A DNA stretch of 64,000 nt from DASSUW01 sp963844205 (GCA_963844205.1 CAWJNK010000010.1:62001-126000), one strand, 5' to 3'; shown: positions 27,153 to 36,109, counted from the first letter of the stretch. Program-made: numbers and translations. The notes: generated by a model from the letters alone, not told the origin.

Positions 27153-29672
27153 ATGCGCCAGCCGGTCGTTTGCGTCGTTGTTGCTGTCTGTGGCCTGGCG
27201 TTGGCGCCCGCTCAGGCGTCCGCGGCAGCGTGCGATCCGGTGCAGACGCCTCCGGTGTTCCGCGGCACGGTCCCCACGTCGCAGCAGGTCCTCGGCTTCC
27301 CCCTGGGCTCACGCGAGGTGACCGCGGCCGAGGCCAACGCGTACGTCGATGCCGTCGATGCGGCCAGCGATCGTGTCGTCAGCGGCACGTTCGGCACGTC
27401 GTGGCAGGGGCGTGGGATGCGGTACGCGCTCGTCGGTGACCCCAGGAACGTCAGGGCCGCGGGCCTCGCCGCCGTCCAGGAGGCGGTGGGCAAGCTGCGG
27501 AACCCCGAGACCTCCGCGCAGGAAGCGGAGCGGCTGGCGCGCACGACGCCCGTCGTCCTCTGGCTCATGGGCAACGTCCACGGCGACGAAGAGAGCGGGA
27601 CCGACGCCGAGCTGCGCGTGCTCTACGAGCTCGCGGACCGCGACGACTGCGCGGCGAGGCAGATCCTCGAGAACGCCGTCGTCGGCATCATCCCGACGCA
27701 GAATCCGGACGGACGCGAGGCGGAGACGCGGCAGAACTCCTACGGGTTCGACATGAACCGCGACTGGTTCGCGCGCACGCAGGTCGAGACGGACACCAAG
27801 CTCGAGCTGCTCCGGCGTTACCCCGGGATGCTCTACGTCGACGCCCACGAGATGGGCGGCAACCACTACTTCTTCCCGCCGACCGCCGACCCGACGTACC
27901 ACGAGATCACGTCGCAGGCGATGTTCTGGCAGGACTTCCTCTACGGCGACGCGCTGGCGGCGGAGTTCCGGCGCCAGCACATCCAGTTCTTCACGAACAA
28001 GGTGTTCGACTTCTTCGCCATGGTCTACGGCGACACCGTGCCGTCGACGGCGTTCAGCGCTGCCGGGATGACCTTCGAGAAGGCCAACTTCGATCCCATC
28101 GCGCAGCGGACCTACGAGCACTACGTCACGCACTGGGTCTCGATCTCCCAGGGCGCGCTCAACCGCGAGGACATCCTGCGCGACTGGCACTCCGCGTGGG
28201 TCGAGGCGTTCCGGCAGGGGCTCGCCGGCGAGCTCGAGCCGAACGAGGTCAACGATCGCGGCAACAGCGTCCTGCTCCCGGTCCCGAACGAGAAGGTCCG
28301 CCACTACTTCCTGCGGGCCGACGATCCGGCGAAGGCGGCGGAGCTGGAGATGCTCGTCCGGCGGCTGCAGCGGATGGACGTGCGCGTGTACCGCCTCACG
28401 GCCCCGCTCTCGGTTCCGGACTTCAAGCCGTACGGTCGGCCGGCGGGCGCGACGGTTCTGCCCGCAGGCACCTACTGGATCCCGATGGCGCAGATGCAGA
28501 AGCACTGGATCCAGGCGCTGCTGAACGAGAACACGTACGTGCCGTTCCCCTACTTCTACGACGTGAGCGGCTGGAGCAACCCGCTGCTCCTCAACGTGGG
28601 CGGGGGCCGCTCGGGCGCCGTGCTCTCGCCGGTGTCCGAGGCCGTGGCGCCGCTCGGGGATCCGGGCGCCCCTCCGCTGCCGGTTCGACTTCCCCGCGTC
28701 GGCGTCTACCAGATCTCGAGCGGCGGGTCGGCCCGCGAATCCGCGGGCTGGCTGCGCTACCTGTTGGAGCGGGTGTGGCACCTGCCGTACGAGCAGGTCA
28801 GCTCGGCGCAGATCGCGGCCGGCGCCCTGGCGGGTTTTGACGTCCTGCTCGCCCCGAACGGCGTGTCGACGGTCGCTTCGAACGCGCTCGGGTCCGCGGG
28901 CCGCAAGGCGCTGCTGGATTGGGTCAACGCCGGTGGCAGGTACATCGGCTGGCGCGGGGGCGTGGATCTCGCCGCGCGGCTCGGCCTCACCACGGCTCGG
29001 ATCGCGGAGCCGCACTCGGACGTCGCCGGCACGCTGATCCGCGTCGCGGTCGACCCGGGCAGCCCGCTCGCGGCGGGCGTCGGAGCGTTCAACTGGGTCT
29101 TCTACGACTACGACGTCGTCATGACCGCTTCGAGCCCGAGCACCGTCGTCGCTCGCTTCCCCGCGTTCGGGAGCGAGGACTTCTTCGTCTCCGGCTTCGC
29201 CCGGGGCGAGTCCGAGCTCGGCGGCACGGCCGCGGTCATCGACGAGCCGGTGGGCACCGGTCGCGTCGTCTCGTTCTCCACGGACCCGAACTTCCGGGCG
29301 TGGACGGTCGGGATGCAGAAGATGCTGCGCAACGCGGTGCTCGGCGGCGAGCGGTTTGCAGCAGGAGCCGCACCGCGCGCCGGCTCACCGGCACGGGCGG
29401 GAGCGGAGCGCGCGTCGAAGGACGCCGCCGCGAACGTCGCCGCGCTCGAGTCGCCGCTGCGGCTGAGCGTCGATCCGCCGAGCGTGGACGCCGCGAGCGC
29501 CGTCGTCGCGCGCTACGGCGCGAGCTACACGCTGCGCCGGTGGGCAGACAAGGCGACGTTCCTGATCGCGAACCCCACGGGCCTGTCGGGAGACGAGCAT
29601 CCGTACGCGGCCACGCTGCCGGACGCTCTCCTCGCCGCCGGCGTGCGCGTCATCGCGTTCCGGGCGCCGTAG
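27153..29672 (+). CDS. Secreted M14-family metallopeptidase with C-terminal amidotransferase-like domain
   Basis: An 839-residue exported protein with a signal peptide (VVCVVVAVCGLALAPAQASA). The peptidase M14 domain has H143 and E146 (GNVHGDEESG) and H232 (VDAHEMGG), with FDMNRDWF as the substrate-binding motif. After about residue 500 it has a flavodoxin/GATase1-like domain (RVGVYQISSGGSARESAGWLRYLLERV...FDVLLAPNG...GGRYIGWRGG), a fusion known in other large M14 proteins. The final 100 residues are Ala-rich. It probably degrades extracellular peptides. The start is ATG 27153. Confidence 0.88.
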   Translation: MRQPVVCVVVAVCGLALAPAQASAAACDPVQTPPVFRGTVPTSQQVLGFPLGSREVTAAEANAYVDAVDAASDRVVSGTFGTSWQGRGMRYALVGDPRNVRAAGLAAVQEAVGKLRNPETSAQEAERLARTTPVVLWLMGNVHGDEESGTDAELRVLYELADRDDCAARQILENAVVGIIPTQNPDGREAETRQNSYGFDMNRDWFARTQVETDTKLELLRRYPGMLYVDAHEMGGNHYFFPPTADPTYHEITSQAMFWQDFLYGDALAAEFRRQHIQFFTNKVFDFFAMVYGDTVPSTAFSAAGMTFEKANFDPIAQRTYEHYVTHWVSISQGALNREDILRDWHSAWVEAFRQGLAGELEPNEVNDRGNSVLLPVPNEKVRHYFLRADDPAKAAELEMLVRRLQRMDVRVYRLTAPLSVPDFKPYGRPAGATVLPAGTYWIPMAQMQKHWIQALLNENTYVPFPYFYDVSGWSNPLLLNVGGGRSGAVLSPVSEAVAPLGDPGAPPLPVRLPRVGVYQISSGGSARESAGWLRYLLERVWHLPYEQVSSAQIAAGALAGFDVLLAPNGVSTVASNALGSAGRKALLDWVNAGGRYIGWRGGVDLAARLGLTTARIAEPHSDVAGTLIRVAVDPGSPLAAGVGAFNWVFYDYDVVMTASSPSTVVARFPAFGSEDFFVSGFARGESELGGTAAVIDEPVGTGRVVSFSTDPNFRAWTVGMQKMLRNAVLGGERFAAGAAPRAGSPARAGAERASKDAAANVAALESPLRLSVDPPSVDAASAVVARYGASYTLRRWADKATFLIANPTGLSGDEHPYAATLPDALLAAGVRVIAFRAP

Positions 29673-29703
29673 CGACGCGCTCCGGTCTACACTCAGGCCT
29701 GGT

Positions 29704-29747
29704 TTTCGCCCTCTTAGCTCAGTTGGTAGAGCACTTCCATGGTAAGG
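29704..29747 (+). repeat. Duplicated 5' half of tRNA-Thr (broken tRNA, possible attachment-site copy)
   Basis: 44 bp identical to 54261-54304, covering 4 bp upstream plus the acceptor strand, D arm and 5' anticodon arm of tRNA-Thr(GGT) up to ggtaagg. Beyond that the match collapses: the T arm reads gtttgagc and there is no acceptor partner. It is therefore a broken tRNA. The sharp edge of identity fits site-specific integration better than slow decay. Confidence 0.8.
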
Positions 29748-29870
29748 GGGTGCGGCGTTTGAGCGACGCGGGCGCGCGAACCGGCCGAATCAAGCGCATT
29801 TGCAGCGCATTCCTGCCTCGCCGGGCGTCTCGTCTCTAGGTCGTTCGCGGTCGATCTCGGGCTCCTTTGA

Positions 29871-29899
29871 GCACCGCGTGCAGTATCAGCGCAGTACGG
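29871..29899 (+). repeat. 29-bp direct repeat, copy 1
   Basis: gcaccgcgtgcagtatcagc followed by gcagtacgg. It matches 32545-32573 at 25 of 29 positions and has an inner direct repeat GCAGTA-N5-GCAGTA. The two copies flank the oxidase/HxlR pair. A weaker relative, gctgtatcgcggcagtatgg, lies at 54191-54210 near the other island end. Confidence 0.55.
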
Positions 29900-30114
29900 A
29901 AGCGTCGGCTACCGCGCGAGCGCCGAGCTCGCCGGCAACGGGGTTCATGTAGCCGTCCTCGAACACCTTGAGGGCGTGGAGCTCTTGAATGCGGGAGCTG
30001 CTGACCGCCAATCGTCGACCGGGCCAGACTGATCGAAGTGGAGCTCTACGCGAGGACAGGACTCGCGCGCATCTCGGGCGAGTGTGGCCAGGCCATCTCG
30101 ACGCGGCCGTGGCC

Positions 30115-30142
30115 GCGGGTTCGACTCCCGCCCCGTCCACCA
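30115..30142 (+). other. 3' end of a tRNA or tmRNA (T arm, acceptor strand and CCA only)
   Basis: GCGGG-TTCGACT-CCCGC forms a perfect T stem-loop, followed by CCCGTCC, A and CCA, exactly as in a tRNA or tmRNA 3' end. No matching 5' half (GGACGGG) is found upstream. It lies just past the stop of the FAD oxidase gene. It may be an att remnant from a different tRNA or tmRNA target. Confidence 0.5.
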
Positions 30143-30157
30143 CGCGCAGAACCCGGG

Positions 30158-31582
30158 TCATGGCGCGGGTTCAATGTTCTTGTTGTGGTGGAAGACGTTG
30201 TCGGGGTCGTACTTGGCCTTGACTTCGGCGAGTCGCCGGTAGGTCTGGTCGCCGTAGGCGTCGCGAACGCGGCTGGGCCCGTCATCGGAGTCAAGGAAGT
30301 TGACGTAGACGCTGCCGGCGCGGTGCGGTTCGAGGGCTTGGAGGAACCGTCGCGCCCAGGCGGTCTCGATCGCGGCGTGCTCGCCGGACTCGTCGGGGAG
30401 CCAGACGGCGTCGATGATGATGTTGTGGGCCACGTCGCGGCCGGCGTAGGCGGTCGCGTCGTGGGGGACTCGGGCGACGGCGCCACCCATGTGGAACATC
30501 GCCGCGTACGAGCGGGGCGAGCTGGCGGCGTAGGCGTGATCGGCGATGACGGCGATGGTGTCGTCGGTGAGGCCGGCGAGGTTCGTCGCCTTCCAGTAGT
30601 AGTGCCACCCGTGGAGAACGGTGTCGTCGAGCGCGCCCTGGAATGCGGCGTACGGCGAGGGTGCGAACAGGTCGACGAGCGGCGTCCCGAACCGGCGGAG
30701 CGCACGGACGGCACGCTCGCCGTCTTCGACGGCGCCGGCGTAGCAGCAGCCGACGGCGATCGCGGGTCGGTAGTGCAGGTCCTCGGGGATGACCGGCAGT
30801 GGGGGGACGGTGCCGAGTCTGACGACGGTGCCGAGCTCGTCGGGCGCCTCGGCGGCGAAGTCCCGGTAGAAGCGCAGCACGTCGGTGGTGTCGTCGGCCG
30901 CCCAGAAGACGGGACCGGCCATCACCGTCGGGCCGAGCGGATGCAGAGCGAACCGGAACGCGGTGACGACGCCGAAGTTGCCGCCGCCGCCTCGCAGGGC
31001 CCAGAACAGGTCGGGGTGCTCGTCGGCGGACGCTTGGACGACGCTGCCCTCGGCGGTGACCACCTCGGCGGCGAGCAGGTTGTCGACGGCGAGCCCGTGT
31101 TTGCGCATGAGGAAGCCGATGCCGCCGCCTAGCGTGAGCCCGGCGACGCCGGTGTGGCCGATGATGCCGCCGGTGGTAGCCAGACCGTGGGCCTGCGTCT
31201 CGTGGTCGACGTCGCCCCACAGAGCACCACCCTGCACCCAGGCGGTGCGGCCGGCGGGGTCGACCCAGACGGCTCGCATCGCGGAGAGGTCTATGGCGAT
31301 CCCGTCGTCGCATACCGCGGTGCCGGCCACGTTGTGGCCCCCGCCCCGTACGGCGATCTCCAGGTCGTGGTCGCGCGCGAACCGCACCGCCGCGACCACA
31401 TCGGCCACGCCCGCGCAGCGGACGATGCAGGCCGGATGGCGGTCGATCGCGCCATTCCAGAGCCTGCGAGCGGTGTCGTAGCCGGGGCTGGTCGGCAGCA
31501 GCAGCTCTCCGCGGAACGATCCGCCGAGCTCGTCGAACGCCGTCGTCTCCGGAGCCGGTGCCTGTGATGTCTGAGCGGTCAT
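30158..31582 (-). CDS. FAD-linked oxidase (PCMH domain plus berberine-bridge C-terminus)
   Basis: A 474-residue flavoprotein. The FAD-binding PCMH domain (about 45-215) has RGGGHNVAG, where the His can bind FAD covalently, and GHTGVAGLTLGGGIGFLMRKHGLAVDNL. The second covalent Cys of bicovalent oxidases appears absent (Thr in GHTG). The C-terminal BBE motif is intact (YGDQTYRRLAEVKAKYDPDNVFHHNKNI). It oxidises an alcohol, sugar or alkaloid-like substrate with O2; the substrate is unknown. It is divergent from an HxlR regulator across a palindromic spacer. There is no signal peptide. The start is ATG 31582. Confidence 0.9.
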   Translation of the reverse strand: MTAQTSQAPAPETTAFDELGGSFRGELLLPTSPGYDTARRLWNGAIDRHPACIVRCAGVADVVAAVRFARDHDLEIAVRGGGHNVAGTAVCDDGIAIDLSAMRAVWVDPAGRTAWVQGGALWGDVDHETQAHGLATTGGIIGHTGVAGLTLGGGIGFLMRKHGLAVDNLLAAEVVTAEGSVVQASADEHPDLFWALRGGGGNFGVVTAFRFALHPLGPTVMAGPVFWAADDTTDVLRFYRDFAAEAPDELGTVVRLGTVPPLPVIPEDLHYRPAIAVGCCYAGAVEDGERAVRALRRFGTPLVDLFAPSPYAAFQGALDDTVLHGWHYYWKATNLAGLTDDTIAVIADHAYAASSPRSYAAMFHMGGAVARVPHDATAYAGRDVAHNIIIDAVWLPDESGEHAAIETAWARRFLQALEPHRAGSVYVNFLDSDDGPSRVRDAYGDQTYRRLAEVKAKYDPDNVFHHNKNIEPAP

Positions 31583-31644
31583 CTCGTCCTCCCAGCTGTG
31601 CTCGATGAGCCCAGCGTCTACCTGTCGCCCCGGCGCTGGCTAGT

Positions 31645-31677
31645 TCTGGTTTCGAACCAACCGGTTCGAGTACCAGA
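31645..31677. promoter_or_regulatory. Operator-like inverted repeat between FAD oxidase and hxlR
   Basis: tctggtttcgaacc (31645-31658) mirrors ggttcgagtaccaga (31663-31677), with arms TCTGG/CCAGA and CGAACC/GGTTCG. It lies midway between the divergent starts at 31582 and 31701, as expected for an HxlR site controlling both genes. Confidence 0.6.
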
Positions 31678-31700
31678 CCTAACGCGAATCCGGGGTTAGC

Positions 31701-32474
31701 ATGGCCGGTGCGATGCGCGGCTATGCGCAGTACTGCCCGGTCGCCAAGGCCACCGAGATCCTCGGTGACCGCTGGACGCTTTTGATCGTGCGCGAGATGC
31801 TCGGCGGCGCGAGCGGTTTCAACGAGCTCCAGCGCGGCCTCCCAGGGATCTCGCGGTCGGTCCTTACCGACCGCATGCGCGCGCTCGAGCGGGCCGAGGT
31901 CGTAGAGCGCAGGACGGGCCCTAAAGGCCGCACCCTCGAATATCGCCTCACGCCCACCGGTCGTGACCTCCAACCGGTCGTGCAGGCAATCGGCGAGTGG
32001 GGGGCGACGTGGTCGTTCACCGAGCCGCGTCCCGAGGAACTCGATCCCTACCTGTTGATTGTCTGGATGGCCCGGCACGTCGATCGCCAGCGTCTCCCAC
32101 CCAACCGAACCGTGGTTCAGTTCGACCTTCGCGACCCCAAGCAGCGTTATTGGATGGTCCTCGAGCCCTCCGAGGTCTCGGTCTGCCTCCAGCATCCCGG
32201 TTTCGACGTCGACCTCGACGTGATCGTCGACACCGCCACGCTGTACCGCGTCTACCTGGGACGGGCCGACCTGGGCGGCGCGATCCGAGCCGGCCAGCTG
32301 ACGATGAGCGGCCCGCGGACACTGCAACAGGGATTCGGTCGCTGGTTCACCTGGAGCGCGTTCGCCCCAGCCAGCCGCTCGGCGCAGGTGCGCCGCACAG
32401 CCGCCTCACGCCTTGCCAGCCCTCATCGCGTCCGGATCGCCGAAGTCGGCGGTCCGGGAACCGCACCACAGTAG
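31701..32474 (+). CDS. HxlR-family regulator with C-terminal SCP2-like domain
   Basis: A 257-residue protein. The HxlR winged-helix (CPVAKATEILGDRWTLLIVREMLGGASGFNELQRGLPGISRSVLTDRMRALERAEVVERR) carries the family cysteine near the N-terminus (YCPV), a possible redox or electrophile sensor. Residues about 125-225 resemble a sterol-carrier (SCP2) fold (VVQFDLRDPKQRYWMVLEP...GRADLGGAIRAGQLTMSGPRTLQQGFGRWF), a probable ligand pocket. It probably regulates the divergent oxidase and itself. The start is ATG 31701. Confidence 0.87.
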   Translation: MAGAMRGYAQYCPVAKATEILGDRWTLLIVREMLGGASGFNELQRGLPGISRSVLTDRMRALERAEVVERRTGPKGRTLEYRLTPTGRDLQPVVQAIGEWGATWSFTEPRPEELDPYLLIVWMARHVDRQRLPPNRTVVQFDLRDPKQRYWMVLEPSEVSVCLQHPGFDVDLDVIVDTATLYRVYLGRADLGGAIRAGQLTMSGPRTLQQGFGRWFTWSAFAPASRSAQVRRTAASRLASPHRVRIAEVGGPGTAPQ

Positions 32475-32544
32475 GAAGCATCGCGCGGTGAGGGGCCGGC
32501 GGGGAGCAGGCGCGAGGCGAATCGCCTGCATGCAGATGGGTTTC

Positions 32545-32573
32545 GCACCGTGTGCTGTAGCAGCGCAGTATGG
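32545..32573 (+). repeat. 29-bp direct repeat, copy 2
   Basis: gcaccgtgtgctgtagcagc followed by gcagtatgg. It matches the copy at 29871-29899 at 25 of 29 positions. It lies in the 198-bp gap between hxlR and the methyltransferase, which holds no other recognised feature. Confidence 0.55.
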
Positions 32574-32672
32574 GAATTGGGCGGTCACAGGTTGGTCGTC
32601 CATGGCTGGCAGCCCGCACATGCCTCGCGAAGGCCACGACTGGGTTGTTGGCGCTGCTGTAGAGGATCTTCT

Positions 32673-33494
32673 CTACGTCTGCAGCTTGCGGGCGATGACG
32701 AGCAGGTACTCGTAGCGGTATTCCGCAGGCCCACCCGCGGCGCCGGTGTCGGCGCGCGCGGCGAACGCGAGGAAGTCGCGGTCGAACGCGGCGGTGCGCT
32801 CGGGGTCGTCCGCGAGCGCGGCGCGGCTCGCGACGGTGGGTCCGAAGGTCTGGGCGAACAGCTCGACGTAGGCGTGGGGCGAGGCCGCCCGCTCGGTGTA
32901 CGTCTCGCGCTTGAGCTCGAGCGCCTCGGCGCGGTCGCCAAACAGCTTGCGCACGTGGTCCTCGTGACCCCACAGCAGCGGCGGGAGCGCCCCGGGAGGA
33001 GGTGGTGGCATGTACGCCGCGAGCGTGCTGAAGAAGTCGCCGGCGAGGCCCTCGGGCGTGAAGTTGAGCATCGCGATCGTGCCGCCGGGGCGGCAGACGC
33101 GCAGCAGCTCGTCGGCCACCCGTTGGTGGTCGGGGGCGAAGATCGCTCCGAGCGAGGAGGTGACGACGTCGAACGTCGCGTCGGCGAAGGGCAGGTCCTC
33201 GGCGTCGGCATCGACCCACTCGATCTCGACCCCGCGTCGGCGTGCCTCCTCGCGCCCGGCGTCAAAGTGCTCGGGCGTCAGGTCCGACCCGACGACGCGC
33301 GCGCCCGCCTCGGCGGCGCGCAGTGCGACGTTGCCTGTCCCGCAGGCGACGTCGAGGACGTGTTGGCCGGCGGTGATGCCGGCAGCGTCGACGAGACGGG
33401 GCCCGAGCTCCCAGACGGTCTCGGTGGCGAAGCGGTGGTAGTCGCCGGCGGCCCACATCGCGCGCGTGGCGGCCTTCATCTCGGTCGTGGCCAC
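32673..33494 (-). CDS. Class I SAM-dependent methyltransferase
   Basis: A 273-residue methyltransferase of the UbiE/Methyltransf_11 type. SAM motif I is VLDVACGTGNVALRAAE, followed by VVGSDLTPEHF (acidic ribose loop), DAEDLPFADATFDVVTSSLGAIF (motif II/III) and LLRVCRPGGTIAMLNF. The acceptor substrate is unknown. The start GTG 33494 (MATTEMKAATRAMWAAGDYH) has gggagaa upstream and matches the usual N-terminus; the frame stays open to an ATG at 33617, and MKHLPAPMRL cannot be fully excluded. Monocistronic. Confidence 0.85.
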   Translation of the reverse strand: MATTEMKAATRAMWAAGDYHRFATETVWELGPRLVDAAGITAGQHVLDVACGTGNVALRAAEAGARVVGSDLTPEHFDAGREEARRRGVEIEWVDADAEDLPFADATFDVVTSSLGAIFAPDHQRVADELLRVCRPGGTIAMLNFTPEGLAGDFFSTLAAYMPPPPPGALPPLLWGHEDHVRKLFGDRAEALELKRETYTERAASPHAYVELFAQTFGPTVASRAALADDPERTAAFDRDFLAFAARADTGAAGGPAEYRYEYLLVIARKLQT

Positions 33495-33682
33495 GCTGCT
33501 TCTCCCGTCTGGTTGCGCACCGCCGCTCGCCAGCTCCTCGATCCGGACGAGTGCCGCGGCCTGGGCGACGAGCCTCATTGGTGCGGGCAGGTGTTTCATC
33601 GCTCGCAACATACGCACGCACGCGGCCCCTGGCTTCGCCAGAACCGGCCATCTTTTCTGTCGGCCGGTATCGCCGGGTCGGG

Positions 33683-35329
33683 CTACGTCGCCGGCGGGTC
33701 GAGCAGGCCGTGGCGCACCGCATGCGCGGCTGCTGCTGTCCGCGAGGGGAGGCTGAGCTTGCGCAGGATGTTGGTCACGTGGCGGTGCACCGTGTGCTCG
33801 CTGACGACCAGCCGCTCGGCGATCTGGCGGTTCGTCAGGCCGGCCGCGAGCAGGGACAGCACGTCGCGCTCGCGTGGTGTGACCGATGAGAGCATCGAGC
33901 GGCGATCCGAGCGTGAGGCGGCGAGCAGGTTGTGTGCGCGCTCGGTCTGCGGCAGCGCGCCGAGCGCGTCGAGCGCCGATTCGGCCGTGGCCGCCTCGGA
34001 GCGTCCCGCGTCGGTGCGCCCGAGCGCGTAGAGGGTCGTGGCGAGCTCGAGCCTCGTGCGCGCCGCGTCGTAGCGCCCGCCGGCGCGCTCGAAGCGGTCG
34101 ACGGCGTCCTCGAGCAGGGTCCGCGCCGACTCGTGCTCGCCCCGGGCGGCCGCAAGGAGCCCCCCGGCCAGGTCGGTCGACGCGCGCAGTGGCGCCGTGC
34201 CGACGAGCCGCTCGACCTCGCGCAGCGACTCCAGCGCTGCGTGCGCCTCGTCGAGCTCGCCGCGCGCGACGTGCGCGCAGACCAGCAGCTCCAGCGCGGG
34301 TGCCCGCCCCAGCCGGGAGTGCTCAGGCAGCTGACGCAGTACCCGCTCGGCAAGCTCGACCGCGCGCTGCGTCTGTCCGCCGTCGAGTGCGAGGCGTGCC
34401 CGGCAGAGCTGCGATGACGTCGACGCGCCGGCTTCGCGGAGCAGGCGCGTCGCGTCTGCGGTGCGACCCTGGCGCCGTCGCAGCTCGGCAAGTGCCGCCA
34501 GCGAGGCGCCGACCATGGCGGGTCGCGAGCGGGTGAAGTCCTCGATCGACGCCTCGAGCATCTGCTCTGCCTCGCGCCAGCTCCCGCGCCAGAGGTGGAT
34601 CGCGCCGTACTCGGCGCGGCAGAACGCAAGCATGTACCGGCTGCCGTAGCGCTCGGCAAACTCCGCGATCCGGTCGCACCACTCGGACGCGCGCTCGTAG
34701 TCGCGCACCGCCGAGCACGCCGTGACCAGGAAGCAGCATGCCCACGCCGCCGCTATCGGCAGCTCCGCGTCGCCCTCCAGTGCGGCGGCCGTCGCCTCGT
34801 CGAGGCGGCGCATGCCGTCGTCCAACTGCGCGCGCGCCACGAGCGTGGCACCCTCCAGCGCCAGGCCGAGCATCTCGAGGTCGGGGACGCCGAGCCGGCG
34901 GCCGATCGCCGCCGCTTCGGCGGCGAGCTCGATCGCGCGGTCGCTGTCGCCAGCGCCGCCGTCGATGTAGCCCTCGAAGAACGCCAGCCAGCCGTGCTCG
35001 GGCCCCGGCTCGAGGTCGCTGAGCAGGCGCCGAGCGCGGCCGAGCCAGCCGCCTGCCACCGCGAACGCGCCGTGGAAGTCCAGCTCGTCGCACGCCAGCC
35101 AGGTCGCCATCCGCGCGGCGGCGGCGCTGTCGCCGCGTTGCTTGTAGAGACGGTATGCGCGGTCGCGTGCCGTGAAGACGACATCGGCGTCGTCCAGCCA
35201 CCACGCCGCCCAGCTCAGCCCTTCCTGCGCCTCGGGGGTCTCGTTCGCGGCGAGCGCGCGTTCGAAGCATGCGCGAGCGGCCGTCCAGCGGCCGCTCGCC
35301 AGCTCGGCCCAGCCCGCGTCGTGCGCCAC
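33683..35329 (-). CDS. TPR-rich LuxR-type transcriptional regulator
   Basis: A 548-residue regulator. About 480 residues of helical TPR-like repeats (RWTAARACFERALAANETPEAQEGLSWAAWW and others) precede a C-terminal LuxR HTH (LTPRERDVLSLLAAGLTNRQIAERLVVSEHTVHRHVTNILRKL, about 478-522). There is no ATPase domain, unlike MalT. This layout is common in Thermoleophilia; targets are unknown. The start GTG 35329 follows the end of the hydrolase pair in the same direction, with a 24-bp gap, so it is probably the last gene of that operon. Confidence 0.87.
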   Translation of the reverse strand: MAHDAGWAELASGRWTAARACFERALAANETPEAQEGLSWAAWWLDDADVVFTARDRAYRLYKQRGDSAAAARMATWLACDELDFHGAFAVAGGWLGRARRLLSDLEPGPEHGWLAFFEGYIDGGAGDSDRAIELAAEAAAIGRRLGVPDLEMLGLALEGATLVARAQLDDGMRRLDEATAAALEGDAELPIAAAWACCFLVTACSAVRDYERASEWCDRIAEFAERYGSRYMLAFCRAEYGAIHLWRGSWREAEQMLEASIEDFTRSRPAMVGASLAALAELRRRQGRTADATRLLREAGASTSSQLCRARLALDGGQTQRAVELAERVLRQLPEHSRLGRAPALELLVCAHVARGELDEAHAALESLREVERLVGTAPLRASTDLAGGLLAAARGEHESARTLLEDAVDRFERAGGRYDAARTRLELATTLYALGRTDAGRSEAATAESALDALGALPQTERAHNLLAASRSDRRSMLSSVTPRERDVLSLLAAGLTNRQIAERLVVSEHTVHRHVTNILRKLSLPSRTAAAAHAVRHGLLDPPAT

Positions 35330-35353
35330 GCGCCCATTCTGACGCTATACGCC

Positions 35354-36109
35354 TCAGGCGCTCGCGCGTTCCCAGAGCGCCCGCAGCGCCGCGGCGGTGC
35401 GGTCTGGCTCGATCCGGTGCGGGGGATCGAAGTGGTGGCGCTCCGCGAAGACCTCGAGCGTGAAGTCGGGGAAGATCGCCGCCGCGCGGTCGGCCATCTG
35501 GGCGTAGTAATCGGGGTTGCTCTTGCCGCCGAGGGCGAAGAGGACGGGCTTGTCGAACGCGCGCAACCGCTCGAGATCGAGGCTGAAGGCGCGGAAGGCC
35601 TCGAGGATCTTGCGCACCCCGCCCGGCCGACTGGCCATCCAGGGTGGGGGTGGGCCGGGCGGTGGCTGCGGCGGCTGGATGCCGGCGGCGAGCTGGGCGG
35701 CGACGAACGCGGGCATCATCTGGTCGGGCGGAAGGCTCGCGATGCCGTCGAACCGATGCCAGATCGCTCGTTCCTTGGCGCTGAGCTCGTCGTTTCCGAT
35801 CCACGCGGGCTCGAGCAGCGCGAGGCCAAGGAGCCGCTCGCGATGCTGTGCCGCACACGCCACGCTCGCCGCGCCACCGGCGGAGTAGCCGACGAGCTGG
35901 AAGCGCTCGAAGCCGGCTGCGTTCGCTGTCCGCATGATGCCGTCGATCTCGTCCTGGAGCGTGTAACCGGGCGGCGGTGCCGCCGCAGCGTAGAGCTCGA
36001 GGTCCTTCGCGACGGCGTGCACGTCGTCGCCGAGCGCGCCCAGGAGCGCACCGTAGGCGAGATCGGCGGGCATGACCGCGCCGGGGACGAGGATCGCGGG
36101 GGTCGTCAC
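35354..36109 (-). CDS. Alpha/beta hydrolase
   Basis: A 251-residue alpha/beta-fold hydrolase: ILVPGAVMPADLAYGALLGAL, nucleophile elbow VGYSAGGA (GxSxG), later DKPVLFALGG (acid strand) and AERHHFDPPHRIEP (His region). The start GTG 36109 overlaps the stop of the preceding hydrolase by 4 bp (GTGA), so it is translationally coupled. The Pro-rich insert PPQPPPGPPPPW is unusual. The substrate is unknown. Confidence 0.85.
   Translation of the reverse strand: MTTPAILVPGAVMPADLAYGALLGALGDDVHAVAKDLELYAAAAPPPGYTLQDEIDGIMRTANAAGFERFQLVGYSAGGAASVACAAQHRERLLGLALLEPAWIGNDELSAKERAIWHRFDGIASLPPDQMMPAFVAAQLAAGIQPPQPPPGPPPPWMASRPGGVRKILEAFRAFSLDLERLRAFDKPVLFALGGKSNPDYYAQMADRAAAIFPDFTLEVFAERHHFDPPHRIEPDRTAAALRALWERASA

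Larger units (their letters stand above)
29748..30157. other. Gene-free left border of the putative island
   Basis: No convincing gene. It contains one copy of a 29-bp repeat (29871-29899) and a tRNA 3'-end-like fragment (30115-30142). There is no integrase or transposase frame. Short open frames here are arginine-rich and lack start signals. Confidence 0.5.

Noticed and set aside
29748..30157. Possible complete tmRNA gene at the island border
   Set aside because: Only the 3' tRNA-like end is present; no 5' acceptor half and no tag-peptide frame were found.
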